64,000 nt of DNA from Acidovorax_G lacteus (GTDB taxonomy: Bacteria > Pseudomonadota > Gammaproteobacteria > Burkholderiales > Burkholderiaceae_C), in NCBI RefSeq assembly GCF_039540375.1, contig NZ_BAABEX010000008.1, positions 1 to 64,000 of the forward strand. The letters are read 5' to 3'. The position numbers and the translations under genes were made by a program. Shown in pieces: positions 24,802 to 33,794 of this stretch (position 1 is the stretch's first letter; the number at the start of each line of letters is the position of its first letter). Under the pieces are notes generated by a model that did no database searches, was not told the origin of the DNA, and was given only the letters and a program-made list of their open reading frames with translations.

Positions 24802-25503
24802 ATGACCGTTGCCGCCCCGCAATCGCGCCCGCGCCTTGCCCTGTTTGACCTGGACCACACGCTGCTGCCGCTGGACTCCGACTACGAGTGGGGCGTGTTC
24901 ACCACGCGCATCGGGTGGACGGACCCAGTCGAATTCGGCCGCCGCAACGACGAGTTCTATGCCCACTACCAGGCGGGCACGCTTGATGTGCACGATTACG
25001 TGCGCTTTGCCACCCAGGCCGTGCGCGAGCGCGGCCCCGAGGCCGCTGCCGCCGCCCATGCGCAGTTCATGCGCGAGGTGATCGCCCCGGCGCTGCGCCC
25101 CGAGGCCCTGGCCCTGGTGCGCGAGCACCAGGCCGCGGGCGACCAGGTGCTGATCGTCACCGCCACGAACGAATTCGTGACCCGACCGATCGCCCAGGCC
25201 TTTGGGGTGGAGACGCTGCTGGCCGTCGAGCTCGAACGCGACGCGGGCGGCTGGATCACCGGCGAAATCCACGGCACGCCGACCATGCGCGAGGGCAAGG
25301 TGCGGCGCATGGAACAATGGCTGGCTGCGCAGGGGCTTGGCTGGGAGCAGGTGGACAGCACTTTCTACAGCGATTCCATGAACGACGTGCCCCTGCTCGA
25401 GCGCGTGGACCTTCCCGTCGCCACCAACCCCGATCCCCGGCTGCGCGCGCTCGCGCAGCAGCGCCAGTGGCGCATCCTGGATCTGTTTACCGCACACCCA
25501 TGA
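24802..25503 (+). CDS. HAD-superfamily subfamily IB hydrolase (SerB-like)
   Basis: A 233-residue HAD phosphatase of the IB (phosphoserine phosphatase-like) group. Motif I is ALFDLDHTLLPLDSDYEWG with the catalytic DxD-type pair. Motif II is VLIVTATNEFVT, and the metal-binding motif IV is FYSDSMNDVPLLERVD. The helical cap lies between motifs I and II. The start ATG at 24802 follows a TTG-containing open stretch that is not conserved. Its stop TGA overlaps the pcnB start (ATGA), so the two are translationally coupled. The substrate is not known; true SerB is usually a different gene. Confidence 0.92.
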   Translation: MTVAAPQSRPRLALFDLDHTLLPLDSDYEWGVFTTRIGWTDPVEFGRRNDEFYAHYQAGTLDVHDYVRFATQAVRERGPEAAAAAHAQFMREVIAPALRPEALALVREHQAAGDQVLIVTATNEFVTRPIAQAFGVETLLAVELERDAGGWITGEIHGTPTMREGKVRRMEQWLAAQGLGWEQVDSTFYSDSMNDVPLLERVDLPVATNPDPRLRALAQQRQWRILDLFTAHP

Positions 25504-27092
25504 TCAAGAAGTTCATCGACAAGCTGCTCGGCAAGTCGTCCCCCGGCACCAAGGGCGGCAAGCCCCACTTCGGCAAGCGCGAGGAGGTGCCCGCCTCGGT
25601 GCACCGCATCGACCCGGCCCTGCTCGACCGCCGCGCCGCCGAGGTGGTGCACACGCTCAAGGCTGCGGGCTACGAGGCCTATGTGGTCGGTGGCGCGGTG
25701 CGCGACCTGCTGCTGGGCCTGCGCCCCAAAGACTTCGACGTGGCCACCAACGCCACGCCCGAGCAGGTCAAGGGCCTGTTCCGGCGCGCGTTCATCATCG
25801 GCAAGCGCTTTCGCATCGTGCACGTGGTGCACGGCCGCGGGCGCGAGCACGAGGTGATCGAGGTCTCCACCTTCCGCGCCTACATGGACAACAGCGCGGC
25901 CGAACAGGTCAGCGGCAACGAAAAGACCAGCAAGCACCAGCTCGCGGGCATGCAGCATGCGGTGGACGCCAGCGGCCGCGTGCTGCGCGACAACGTCTGG
26001 GGCCCGCAGGACGAAGACGCCACGCGCCGCGACTTCACCATCAACGCCATGTACTACGACCCCGAAACCCAGGTCGTGGTGGACTACCACAAGGGCATCC
26101 AGGACGCGCAGAAGAAAGTGCTGCGCATGATCGGCGACCCGGCCACGCGCTACCGCGAAGACCCGGTGCGCATCCTGCGCGCCGTGCGCTTTGCCGCCAA
26201 GCTGAGCGCGCTGGGCTTCGAGCTGGAGGCCAAGACCGCCGCCGCGCTGCTGCCCTGCCAGCCGCTGCTGGCCGACGTGCCGCAAAGCCGCATGTTCGAC
26301 GAGATGCTCAAGCTGCTGCAGACAGGCCACGCCCTGGCCACCATTGCGCAGCTGCGCAAGCTGGGCCTGGCACGCGGCATCTACCCGCTGCTGGACGTGG
26401 TGGTCGAGCGCGCCGACAGCCCCTTTGTGAACGCCGCGCTGGCCGACACCGACCGCCGCGTGGGCGAAGGCAAGCCCGTGGCCCCGAGCTTTCTGCTGGC
26501 CTGCGTGCTCTGGGACGATGTGCACCGCGGCTGGACGCAGCGCCTGGAGCGCCGCGAGCACCCGTTCCCCGCGCTGCAGGACGCGATCGACGACGTGTTC
26601 CAGCAGCGCATCGGCGATGTGTCGGGCCGCGGCAAACTGGCCGCCGACATGCGCGAGATCTGGGTCATGCAGCCCCGCTTTGAAAAGCGCATGGGCAGCA
26701 CGCCCTTCAGCATGGTGGCGCAGCCGCGCTTCCGGGCGGGCTTCGACTTCATGCGCCTGCGCGCCGACGTGGGCGAGGTGGACGAAGCGCTGGCCGAATG
26801 GTGGCAGGACTTCCAGCAGGCCGACGACGAGCGCCGTGCCGACCTGATGGACCAGGCCCGCGAAGAGCAGAAGGCCCGCCAGCGCGCCGCCCAGCCCGTG
26901 GTGCGCCGCGTGCCGCGCAGCGCCGCACCGGCCGCTGGCGCAGTCCCAAGCGAAGGCGAAGCCGACGGCCCTGTGCCCCAGGCGGGCGATGGCGTGGCCA
27001 CCGACGCACCCCGCAAGCGCCGCCGCCGTCGCCGCAAGCCGTCCGGCGCGGGGGGTGGCACAGGCGAGGGCGGCGCCCCGGCGGCTGACTGA
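25500..27092 (+). CDS. pcnB: poly(A) polymerase I
   Basis: PcnB adds 3' poly(A) tails that mark RNAs for decay. The protein has 530 residues. The class II nucleotidyltransferase signature GGAVRDLLLGLRPKDFDVAT is at ~64-83, with catalytic Asp78 and Asp80. TRRDFTINAMYYDP and YREDPVRILRAVRFAAKL are the next tRNA-NT/PAP blocks. The C-terminal tail is rich in Ala/Pro/Arg and ends in a run of basic residues (KRRRRRRK), typical of PcnB rather than CCA-adding enzymes. It starts inside the stop codon of the HAD gene and is followed 46 bp later by folK, the usual pcnB-folK pairing. Confidence 0.96.
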   Translation: MIKKFIDKLLGKSSPGTKGGKPHFGKREEVPASVHRIDPALLDRRAAEVVHTLKAAGYEAYVVGGAVRDLLLGLRPKDFDVATNATPEQVKGLFRRAFIIGKRFRIVHVVHGRGREHEVIEVSTFRAYMDNSAAEQVSGNEKTSKHQLAGMQHAVDASGRVLRDNVWGPQDEDATRRDFTINAMYYDPETQVVVDYHKGIQDAQKKVLRMIGDPATRYREDPVRILRAVRFAAKLSALGFELEAKTAAALLPCQPLLADVPQSRMFDEMLKLLQTGHALATIAQLRKLGLARGIYPLLDVVVERADSPFVNAALADTDRRVGEGKPVAPSFLLACVLWDDVHRGWTQRLERREHPFPALQDAIDDVFQQRIGDVSGRGKLAADMREIWVMQPRFEKRMGSTPFSMVAQPRFRAGFDFMRLRADVGEVDEALAEWWQDFQQADDERRADLMDQAREEQKARQRAAQPVVRRVPRSAAPAAGAVPSEGEADGPVPQAGDGVATDAPRKRRRRRRKPSGAGGGTGEGGAPAAD

Positions 27093-27138
27093 ATCGCAAG
27101 GGGCCTGCCCCGATGCAAGGGCACCGCCCGCCATCGCC

Positions 27139-27732
27139 GTGACCACCTCCCGCACTGCCGTCCACACCCCTCCGGTGTCGTCTTGCGCCCCTGGGCCTGC
27201 AGGCGGGGCGCTGCACGCCTGGCCCGCGCCGGGCTGCGCCTGGGTGGGGCTGGGGGCCAACCTGGGCGACGCACAGGCCGCGCTGCAGCGGGCCGTGCAG
27301 GCGCTGGCGGCGCTGCCGGGCACGCGGCTGGTGGCGCTGTCGTCGCTGTACCGCAGCGCGCCGGTGGATGCGGGCGGGCCCGACTATTGGAACGCCGTGG
27401 CCGCGCTGCACACCGCGCTGGCCCCACAGCCTCTGCTGGAGGCACTGCTGGCCATCGAACAGGCCGAAGGCCGCCTGCGCCCCTACCGCAACGCGCCGCG
27501 CACGCTCGACCTGGATGTGCTGCTGCACGGGCCTGAGCGCCTGCACACGCCCACGCTTACGCTGCCGCACCCGCGCCTGCACGAGCGCGCTTTCGTGCTG
27601 CAGCCGCTGGCCGAACTGCTGCCCGGCGGCGTGGCGCCCCAGGCCCTGGCGGCCGTGGCCGCGCAGCGCATCGAACGCGTGCCCACGCAGGCCGCACCCG
27701 GCTGGCCCGCCCAGCCGTGGTCGCAGGATTGA
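27139..27732 (+). CDS. folK: 2-amino-4-hydroxy-6-hydroxymethyldihydropteridine pyrophosphokinase
   Basis: HPPK transfers pyrophosphate from ATP to the pterin in folate synthesis. The 197 residues include an N-terminal extension of about 35 residues before the family start AWVGLGANLGD. Later blocks are YRSAPVDAGGPDYWNAVA, then AEGRLRPYRNAPRTLDLDVL, which carries the metal-binding Asp pair, then LPHPRLHERAFVLQPL. The start is uncertain: GTG at 27139 is used because no closer ATG exists in frame. It is the last gene of hda-HAD-pcnB-folK, and a palindromic repeat begins two bases after its stop. Confidence 0.92.
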   Translation: MTTSRTAVHTPPVSSCAPGPAGGALHAWPAPGCAWVGLGANLGDAQAALQRAVQALAALPGTRLVALSSLYRSAPVDAGGPDYWNAVAALHTALAPQPLLEALLAIEQAEGRLRPYRNAPRTLDLDVLLHGPERLHTPTLTLPHPRLHERAFVLQPLAELLPGGVAPQALAAVAAQRIERVPTQAAPGWPAQPWSQD

Positions 27733-27734
27733 TC

Positions 27735-27784
27735 TGCTATCAAAAAGTGAGCTGCTCGTGCTTGATTTATAAGCACGAGCAGCC
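27735..27784 (+). repeat. 49-bp palindromic element, copy 4
   Basis: The clearest copy. The arm TGCTATCAAAAAGTGAGC is followed by the perfect hairpin GCTGCTCGTGCTT / AAGCACGAGCAGC with loop GATTTAT. It begins two bases after the folK stop codon and separates convergent folK and the Bug-family gene. It could stabilise or terminate the folK transcript. Confidence 0.95.
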
Positions 27785-27829
27785 AATTTGGCACTGAGCG
27801 TTCGGGGCGTGGAGTCGCCCCGGGCTGCG

Positions 27830-28813
27830 TCAGTCCACCTTCGCGCCCGAGGCTTTGACCACCGCCTGGTACTTGCTGCGCTCGGCGGCCATGAAGGCGT
27901 CGAACTGCTCGGGCGTGGTGGGCACGGGCTCGGCCAGCAGGGCTGCAAAGCGCGTGCGCGTCTCGGGGGCCTTGAGCGCGTCGGTGAAGGCCTTGTTGAG
28001 CTTGGCGATCACCGGCTTGGGCGTGCCCGCCGGGGCCACCAAGCCCCACCAGGTGTCGATCGAAAAGTCCTTGAAGGTCTCGGCCAGCGCGGGCACACCG
28101 GGCAGCGCGGGGCTGGGCTGCAGCGACGTGACGGCCAGCGCCTTGAGCTTGCCCGCGCGGATGTTGGGCGCGGCGGCGGCCAGGTTGTCGATGTTGAAGT
28201 CCACTTCGCCGGCCAGCAGTGCCAGTTGCGCCGGATTGGCCCCGCGGTACGGAATGTGCAGCGCAAAAATGCCGGCGCGTTGCTTGAACATCTCGCCCGC
28301 CAGGTGCCCGGCGCTGCCGTTGCCGCCGCTGCCGTAGTTGAGCTTGGCGGGGTTGGCTTTGGCGTACGCGATCAAATCGGCCACGCTGCGGATCTTGAGC
28401 TGCTCGGCCTTGGCGGCGTTCATCACCAGCACATTGGGCACGCGCACCATCTGCGTGATGCCCGCAAAGTCCTTGCCCGCGTCGTAGGGCATCTTGGCAT
28501 ACAGCCAGGGGTTGACGGCGTGCGTGGCGGTGGCGGCGATGCCAATGGTCAGCCCGTCGGGTGCGGCCTTGGCCACGGCGTCGGCCCCGATGTTGCCGCC
28601 CGCGCCCGCGCGGTTGTCGATCACCACCGTGCCCAGCGAATCGCGCACGCGCTCGGCCAGCGCGCGCGCCGTCACGTCGATCGGGCCACCGGCCGCATAG
28701 GGCACCACCAGCCGGATCGGTGCGGCGTCTTGGGCCTGTACGGATACAGGGACGGAAAGCGCCGTGGCGGCTGCGAGGGCCGAGGCGCGAAGGAGCAGGT
28801 TGCGGCGGTTCAT
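27830..28813 (-). CDS. Bug/TctC-family tripartite tricarboxylate transporter substrate-binding protein
   Basis: A periplasmic solute-binding protein of 327 residues. Its signal peptide ends near SVQAQ (cleavage about residue 28). The family blocks are IRLVVPYAAGGPIDVTARAL, VVIDNRAGAGGNIGADAVAK, PDGLTIGI and the long C-terminal WWGLVAPAGTPKPVIAKLN. Members bind carboxylates or other small ligands. They are greatly expanded in Comamonadaceae and Bordetella, mostly as orphans without a membrane partner. No TctA/TctB genes are next to it, so it is an orphan here. The ligand is unknown. Confidence 0.94.
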   Translation of the reverse strand: MNRRNLLLRASALAAATALSVPVSVQAQDAAPIRLVVPYAAGGPIDVTARALAERVRDSLGTVVIDNRAGAGGNIGADAVAKAAPDGLTIGIAATATHAVNPWLYAKMPYDAGKDFAGITQMVRVPNVLVMNAAKAEQLKIRSVADLIAYAKANPAKLNYGSGGNGSAGHLAGEMFKQRAGIFALHIPYRGANPAQLALLAGEVDFNIDNLAAAAPNIRAGKLKALAVTSLQPSPALPGVPALAETFKDFSIDTWWGLVAPAGTPKPVIAKLNKAFTDALKAPETRTRFAALLAEPVPTTPEQFDAFMAAERSKYQAVVKASGAKVD

Positions 28814-28938
28814 GCGCCGATTGTGCAGAAAAACAGGGGCCAGGGCACCCCGGCTGAAGATCCGCACGCCCAAGCCGACCGCCCCCGGCCTGCGCACGCA
28901 GACCGCGCACGGCCGCCGCGCTGGCAATGCCTCAGGGC

Positions 28939-29997
28939 TCAGCCGCCGTGCTTGTCGGCTTCCGATGTGAAGGCGTCGGCGTAAAACTCTTCGGGCGGCA
29001 GGCCGCGCGTGGCGGTGTAGCTGCTGCGGGCCGATTCGACCACGATGGGTGCGCCGCAGGCATACACCTGGTGGCCCGAGAGATCGGCAAAGTCGTCGAG
29101 CACGGCCTGGTGCACAAAGCCCGTGCGGCCGGTCCAGCCGTCTTCGGGCAGGGCGTCGGACACCACGGGCACGTAGCGCAGGTTCGGCATCAGCGCGAGC
29201 TGCTCGCGCACCCAGGCGTCCAGATACAGATCCTGCGGCCGACGGCCGCCCCAGTAGAGTGTGGCCGGGCGCTGGATGCCCTTGAACTGCAGGTGCTCGA
29301 TCAGTGCCTTGATGGGCGCAAAGCCCGTACCCGAGGCCAGCAGCACGATGGGTTTGGTGGATTCTTCACGCAGGTAGAAGCTGCCGAACGGGCCTTCCAC
29401 GCGCAGGATTTCCTTTTCCTTCATCGCACCAAACACATGGTCGGTGAATTTGCCGCCGGGCATGTGGCGGATGTGCAGCTCCATCGCCGGGCCGGCCGAT
29501 TGCGTGTGGGGCGCGTTGGCCATCGAGTACGCGCGGCGCGCGCCGCCCTGCAGCAGAAACTCGACATATTGGCCCGCGTGGTAGCGGAAGGTGTCGGCCG
29601 CAGGCAGTTGCAGGCGCACGCGCATCACGTCGGGCGACAGGCGCTCGAGCGCGGCCACGCGCACCGGCATCTTCTTGACTGGAAAGGCGCTTTCGTCGGT
29701 GACCTGGCGGGATTCGAGCACCACGTCGGTTTGCGGCGTGGCGCAGCAGGTGAGCACGAAACCGGCTTCTTCTTCCTCGACGGTCAGCGCTTTGGACTGG
29801 TGCTCGCCGTGCACCACGGTGCCGCTGAGCTTTTTGCACTTGCACGAGCCGCAGGCGCCGTCTTTGCAGCCATAGGGCAGGCCCACGCCGCTGCGGATGG
29901 CCGCGCCCAGCAGGGTTTCGCCTTCCAGCGCGGTATAGCTGCGCCCGCTGGGTTGCACGGAGATCTGGAAAGGGGCGGCGGCCACGGTGCTGCTCAT
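28939..29997 (-). CDS. 2Fe-2S ferredoxin-type flavoreductase (annotated in relatives as CDP-6-deoxy-delta-3,4-glucoseen reductase)
   Basis: A 352-residue electron-transfer protein. An N-terminal plant-type 2Fe-2S domain (~10-95) has Cys44, Cys49, Cys52 and Cys84 or 85 in GCKDGACGSCKC...LTCC. An FAD-binding domain follows with RAYSMANAP near residue 165. The NAD(P)-binding domain includes IVLLASGTGFAPIKALIEHL and ends VYACGAPIVVESAR. It would pass electrons from NAD(P)H to an oxygenase or reductase partner. The database name refers to a sugar reductase of Yersinia and is probably not its real role here. It is divergent from the epimerase-like gene across a gap of only 51 bp. Confidence 0.9.
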   Translation of the reverse strand: MSSTVAAAPFQISVQPSGRSYTALEGETLLGAAIRSGVGLPYGCKDGACGSCKCKKLSGTVVHGEHQSKALTVEEEEAGFVLTCCATPQTDVVLESRQVTDESAFPVKKMPVRVAALERLSPDVMRVRLQLPAADTFRYHAGQYVEFLLQGGARRAYSMANAPHTQSAGPAMELHIRHMPGGKFTDHVFGAMKEKEILRVEGPFGSFYLREESTKPIVLLASGTGFAPIKALIEHLQFKGIQRPATLYWGGRRPQDLYLDAWVREQLALMPNLRYVPVVSDALPEDGWTGRTGFVHQAVLDDFADLSGHQVYACGAPIVVESARSSYTATRGLPPEEFYADAFTSEADKHGG

Positions 29998-30048
29998 GTT
30001 CTGGGTATCCTTGTGGGTTCTGTCGTCATCAGCCAACGGACCCGGATT

Positions 30049-31008
30049 TTGCCCTCAAACCAAAACCCTCTCGGCGCCCTGCCGGCGCGCTTTCGGCGCG
30101 AACGCCTGCTCATCGTGGGCTGCGGCGATGTGGGCCAGCGCCTGGCGCGCGACCTGCAGCGCGGCCCGGGGGCTGGGCGTGTGCGTGTGCTGGCGCTCAC
30201 CTCCAGCCCGCAGCGCGTGGCCGGCCTGCGCAATCTCGGGCTCACTCCCCTGGTGGGCAATCTGGACGATGCGGCCAGCCTGCGCCGCCTGGCGGGCCTG
30301 GCCACGCGCGTGCTGCACCTGGCCCCGCCACCGGGCGAGGGGGCCGGGCAGGACTGGTGGAAAGACCCGCGCACCGTGGCCCTGGCACAGGCCCTGCGCC
30401 TGCGGGCCTTGCCCGCATCGTTGGTGTATGGTTCCACCAGCGGTGTATACGGCGATTGTGGCGGCGCGCTGGTCGCCGAATCACGGCCCGTGGCCCCGGC
30501 CACCCCGCGTGCCCAGCGCCGCGTGAACGCTGAGCGCGCCGTGCGCCATTTGGGCCGGGCGGGCGTGCGCAGCAGCATCTTGCGCATTCCCGGCATCTAC
30601 GCGCCCGACCGCGAGGGCGGCACCCCCGAGGCCCGCCTGCGCCGCGGCACGCCAGTGCTGCGCCCCGAAGACGACGTGTTCACCAACCACATCCACGCCG
30701 ACGACCTGGCGCGGGCCTGCTGGCTGGCGCTGTGGCGCGGCCGCGCGCAGCGTGCCTACCACGTGAGCGACGACGTGCACCGCAAGATGGGCGATTACTA
30801 CGATGCTGCAGCCGACGTGTATCGCCTGCCGCGCCCCGCGCGCATCGCCCGCGACGCCGCCGGGCAGCAATTGCCGCTGATGCTGCTGAGCTTCATGAGC
30901 GAATCGCGCCGGCTGGACAACACACGCATGCAGCGTGAACTGCGCTTGCGCCTGCACCACCCCGACGCCATCGCCGCGCTTGCGGCCAGCGTTCAGCAGG
31001 GCGCCTGA
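30049..31008 (+). CDS. NAD-dependent epimerase/dehydratase-like SDR protein
   Basis: A 319-residue extended-SDR-like protein with an N-terminal Rossmann motif LLIVGCGDVGQRLARDL. A YGSTSGVYGDCGG segment corresponds to the Ser/Tyr active-site region, followed by ILRIPGIYAPDR and FTNHIHADDLARACWLAL. The start codon is unclear: no ATG lies in frame near the conserved part. TTG at 30049 is the best-placed candidate; GTG at 30013 is the alternative. It is divergent from the 2Fe-2S reductase gene (51-bp gap). Its last 16 bp overlap the convergent DUF4124 gene. The substrate is unknown. Confidence 0.85.
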   Translation: MPSNQNPLGALPARFRRERLLIVGCGDVGQRLARDLQRGPGAGRVRVLALTSSPQRVAGLRNLGLTPLVGNLDDAASLRRLAGLATRVLHLAPPPGEGAGQDWWKDPRTVALAQALRLRALPASLVYGSTSGVYGDCGGALVAESRPVAPATPRAQRRVNAERAVRHLGRAGVRSSILRIPGIYAPDREGGTPEARLRRGTPVLRPEDDVFTNHIHADDLARACWLALWRGRAQRAYHVSDDVHRKMGDYYDAAADVYRLPRPARIARDAAGQQLPLMLLSFMSESRRLDNTRMQRELRLRLHHPDAIAALAASVQQGA

Positions 31009-31793
31009 CCACCGGCTGAGCGGCATACGCCGCCAGGCCCCTGGAAACGCCCAGGCCCGACGCGGGGGTACTTCTGGCCGAAGTTGTCGGTGCAGCTGAA
31101 GTCGCCGCACTGTGTGAGGTAGCGCTGTGCGGGTTGTCCCACGCCCGGTGTGGTGGGAAAGGGCTGCGGAAACACTGGCGCAGGCTGCACGGTGGGCGGC
31201 ACGACCACCACCCGCGGCTGCGCAGCGCGGGCCTTTTCCACCTCGGCATAGCCTTGCGGGCCCAGGCAATCCAGGTCCACCTGCCGCTGGGCGGCCTCCA
31301 GGCGCAGGCGGTGTTCCTCGTCGGTGCGCGACAGACCCTGGGCCACGATGTCGAGTTCGCGCCGGGACTTCGCGCATTCGGGCGATCGCGCGTAATCGGC
31401 GGGCGTGGGGGTGCGTGCGGCGGCGCGGGCCGCATCCAGCCGCTGGCGCTCGGCCTCCTGCCGCGCACGGGCCTCGGCGGCAGCGGCCTCATCCTGCGCG
31501 CGCTGCTGCTTGCGCTCCAGGGCCTCGGCCGCGCGGCGCCTTTCTTCGGCAATTTCTTCAGCACTTTGGCGTGGCTGTACCTCCTGGGCGCGGCTGCCAC
31601 CTGTGCAGGTGCCGTCGGTGTAAGTGACCTGGCCCGTGCGTGGATCGGTACAGCGCAGCACTTGGGCAGAGACCACCGTTGGCCATTGGCCCGCCAGGAG
31701 CGCAAGGCCCAGCAGCCATGCTCCCGGGCCAGGCAGGGCGGTCAGGCGGCGCGCGGCGCGCCGCGAAGTGTTCAAAAAAGGTGCTATGGGCAT
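30993..31793 (-). CDS. DUF4124 domain protein, exported
   Basis: A 266-residue exported protein. After an N-terminal hydrophobic signal (AWLLGLALLAGQWPTVVSAQ) comes a short DUF4124 domain, VLRCTDPRTGQVTYTDGTC, with two Cys. It is followed by a long Ala/Glu/Arg-rich, probably coiled-coil, region at about 80-160. The C-terminal part is Pro-rich and has several Cys. The ATG at 31793 is preceded by a GGAG ribosome-binding site, while a TTG 15 bp upstream is the longer option. It converges with the epimerase-like gene and overlaps its end by 16 bp. Function is unknown; DUF4124 proteins are common exported proteins in betaproteobacteria. Confidence 0.8.
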   Translation of the reverse strand: MPIAPFLNTSRRAARRLTALPGPGAWLLGLALLAGQWPTVVSAQVLRCTDPRTGQVTYTDGTCTGGSRAQEVQPRQSAEEIAEERRRAAEALERKQQRAQDEAAAAEARARQEAERQRLDAARAAARTPTPADYARSPECAKSRRELDIVAQGLSRTDEEHRLRLEAAQRQVDLDCLGPQGYAEVEKARAAQPRVVVVPPTVQPAPVFPQPFPTTPGVGQPAQRYLTQCGDFSCTDNFGQKYPRVGPGRFQGPGGVCRSAGGQAPC

Positions 31794-31883
31794 CGCGAAG
31801 GTCTCCAAGGCTTCATGCTAGGCTTGGCCGCCGTCGATTCCGTTGCCGCCCGACCGGCCTGAGGCGCCGCACAAGCACGGGCG

Positions 31884-32381
31884 TCAGGGCCCAGCGCCGA
31901 TTTCACCCTGGTTGGAATACTGCCTCGAACGCCAGTCGCTTGCCGGATAGCCGCCCGGCGGGCGGCCCGGAGAGGCTGCCTGCGGCGCAGGCCGTGCCAT
32001 GCGGTCGGCCATTTCGCGGCGTGCGCGCTCCAGATCGCGATCACGGGCGCGGCGGTCACGATCCGCCCGGTCTCGCTCTCGCTCCCGTTCCCGCTCGCGC
32101 CAGTCGTCTCGGTCGTACGGGCGTCGTGCGGGCGGCTCGATCCACACCGGGCGGGGTTGCACGTACACCGGCGCTGGTGCCACAGGGTACGGCACATAGC
32201 GCGGCGGCGGTGGCGGCGAATAGTAGTAGCCCTGCGGGTACACCGGGGCGGTTTCGTACACGGTGACCGATGGCGGGCCGGAGGGGCCGTAGCGGTACCC
32301 GCCGTCAGGGACGCTGGCGCAGCCCAGCAACAGGGCTGCAGCGCCCAAGGCGGCCAGCAGACGGGGTGACACAGGGTTCAT
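31884..32381 (-). CDS. Arg/Asp/Glu-rich lipoprotein of unknown function
   Basis: A predicted 165-residue lipoprotein with signal MNPVSPRLLAALGAAALLLG and lipobox LLLGCAS. The mature part begins with a Tyr/Pro-rich stretch (YYYSPPPPPRYVPYP). It then has a striking charged low-complexity segment at about 95-125, built from alternating Arg with Glu or Asp (RERERERERDRADRDRR), and a disordered-looking end. No known domain is recognised. The start ATG at 32381 is the one that gives a complete signal peptide. It is probably co-directional with, but separate from, the DUF4124 gene. The low-complexity part may be a polyampholyte linker in the periplasm. Confidence 0.7.
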   Translation of the reverse strand: MNPVSPRLLAALGAAALLLGCASVPDGGYRYGPSGPPSVTVYETAPVYPQGYYYSPPPPPRYVPYPVAPAPVYVQPRPVWIEPPARRPYDRDDWRERERERERDRADRDRRARDRDLERARREMADRMARPAPQAASPGRPPGGYPASDWRSRQYSNQGEIGAGP

Positions 32382-32562
32382 GGGCGTTGGGGTCCTCGCA
32401 GCGTAGGAGGTTCCCGCCATCCGGCCGGGCCAGACAGGGCCAGTGCGGGAACCCTGCAGCTAAGACGCGCCGCAGGCCGCATTGGTTGACGCCGTTGGTC
32501 GGGCGCTGGACGGCCCCCAACCGACGGAGGGTGCCCGGCGGAGCCATCCACCGGGCCAGCCC

Positions 32563-33525
32563 TCACTTGGGCAGCACGCGCCGGATGGTGTCGGCCAGGT
32601 CTTCGGCCACGAACTTCGCCACGTAGCCGTCTGCCCCCACACTGCGAACGTGGTCTTCATTGGCAGACCCGGACAGCGACGAGTGGATCACGACCGGCAG
32701 CCCTGCGAAACGGGGGTCGGACTTGATGTTGCGCGTGAGAGTGAAACCATCCATCTCCGGCATTTCCAGGTCGGTGAGCACCATGGCGACGCGGTCCTGT
32801 ACGGTCTTGCCTTCGGCTTCGGCCGACCGGGCGATGGCATTGAGGCGGTCCCAGGCTTCCTTGCCCGATTTGGTCATCTCATAAGGCGCCTGCAGCACCT
32901 TGAGTTCCTGTTCGATCAGGGAGCGGGCGACAAAAGAGTCGTCTGCGGCGAGCACGATGGTGCCCGGCTTGAGCGTGAGCTTGGGCCCCACCTTCTGCGG
33001 GTCCACCTGGTGCTTCTCCTCGTCGGGAGACACCATCTGGAGAATGGCCTCCACGTCCAGCACCTGGGCCAGACGCGATTCGTCAGTGTTGCCGTCCAGC
33101 CGCGCGATGCTGGTGACGAGCTTGCCCGCTGCACCGCTGGCCTCGGCCGAGAGCACTTGCTTCCAGTCCAGGCGGACGATGTCTTCGACCGATTCGACAG
33201 CAAACGCCTGGGTGGTCCGGGCGTACTCGGTCACCAGCATGATGTTGAGCCCCGTCTGCGGCTTGCAGCCTACGATGGCGGGCAGGTCGAGCACCGGAAT
33301 CACCTGTCCGCGCAGGTTCACAACGCCCAGCGAGTACTGGCTGGCTCCGGCGATTGGAGTAACGCTGGGCATGGCTACGATCTCGCGGATCTTGAAGACG
33401 TTGATCCCGAACAATTCGCTCTTGCCCAGGACGTTGTCGATCCCCAGCCGGAACAGCAGCAGTTCGAACTTGTTGGTGCCCGTCAGGTTGGTCCGTTCGT
33501 CAATGTCCTGCTGAACCGTTTTCAT
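32563..33525 (-). CDS. cheV: chemotaxis protein CheV
   Basis: CheV couples chemoreceptors to CheA and adapts through phosphorylation. It has 320 residues. The CheW-like domain at ~15-165 contains LLLFRLGIDNVLGKSELFGI, FKIREIVAMPSVTP and LGVVNLRGQVIPVLDLPAIV. The receiver domain at ~188-315 has the acidic pair Asp195/196 in AADDS, the phosphoacceptor Asp252 in MVLTDLEMPEMDG, and the conserved Lys in GADGYVAKF. All receiver residues needed for phosphorylation are present. It stands alone; the nearest chemotaxis gene is the MCP at 37-38.6 kb. Confidence 0.95.
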   Translation of the reverse strand: MKTVQQDIDERTNLTGTNKFELLLFRLGIDNVLGKSELFGINVFKIREIVAMPSVTPIAGASQYSLGVVNLRGQVIPVLDLPAIVGCKPQTGLNIMLVTEYARTTQAFAVESVEDIVRLDWKQVLSAEASGAAGKLVTSIARLDGNTDESRLAQVLDVEAILQMVSPDEEKHQVDPQKVGPKLTLKPGTIVLAADDSFVARSLIEQELKVLQAPYEMTKSGKEAWDRLNAIARSAEAEGKTVQDRVAMVLTDLEMPEMDGFTLTRNIKSDPRFAGLPVVIHSSLSGSANEDHVRSVGADGYVAKFVAEDLADTIRRVLPK

Positions 33526-33794
33526 GGAGATCCTCCGGTGGAGATACGTACTGTGACAAATTCTAGGTTCGAAACCTCACGCCGGGGCGGCGAAAGTTTC
33601 AGGCATTACCCGAAGTCTGCCCGGTTAGTCGTGGGCGCGCTACGCTGCGCCACAAAAAAACCCGGGGTTGGGGCGTGCACAGTGGCAAGCACGGGGCGCG
33701 ACGGTATGGGCGATGGGAGCGCTGGGGGCTGGTTCCGGCCTTCGGGGCCATCGTGGGCACACGACGGGGACAGGCCATGGCCCCCGGGGTGCAG

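Noticed and set aside
33646..33680. A-run and CCCGGG stretch downstream of the LysR gene at 33795 as a terminator
   Set aside because: The symmetric part AACCCCGGGTT has no loop, so it cannot form a stable terminator hairpin.
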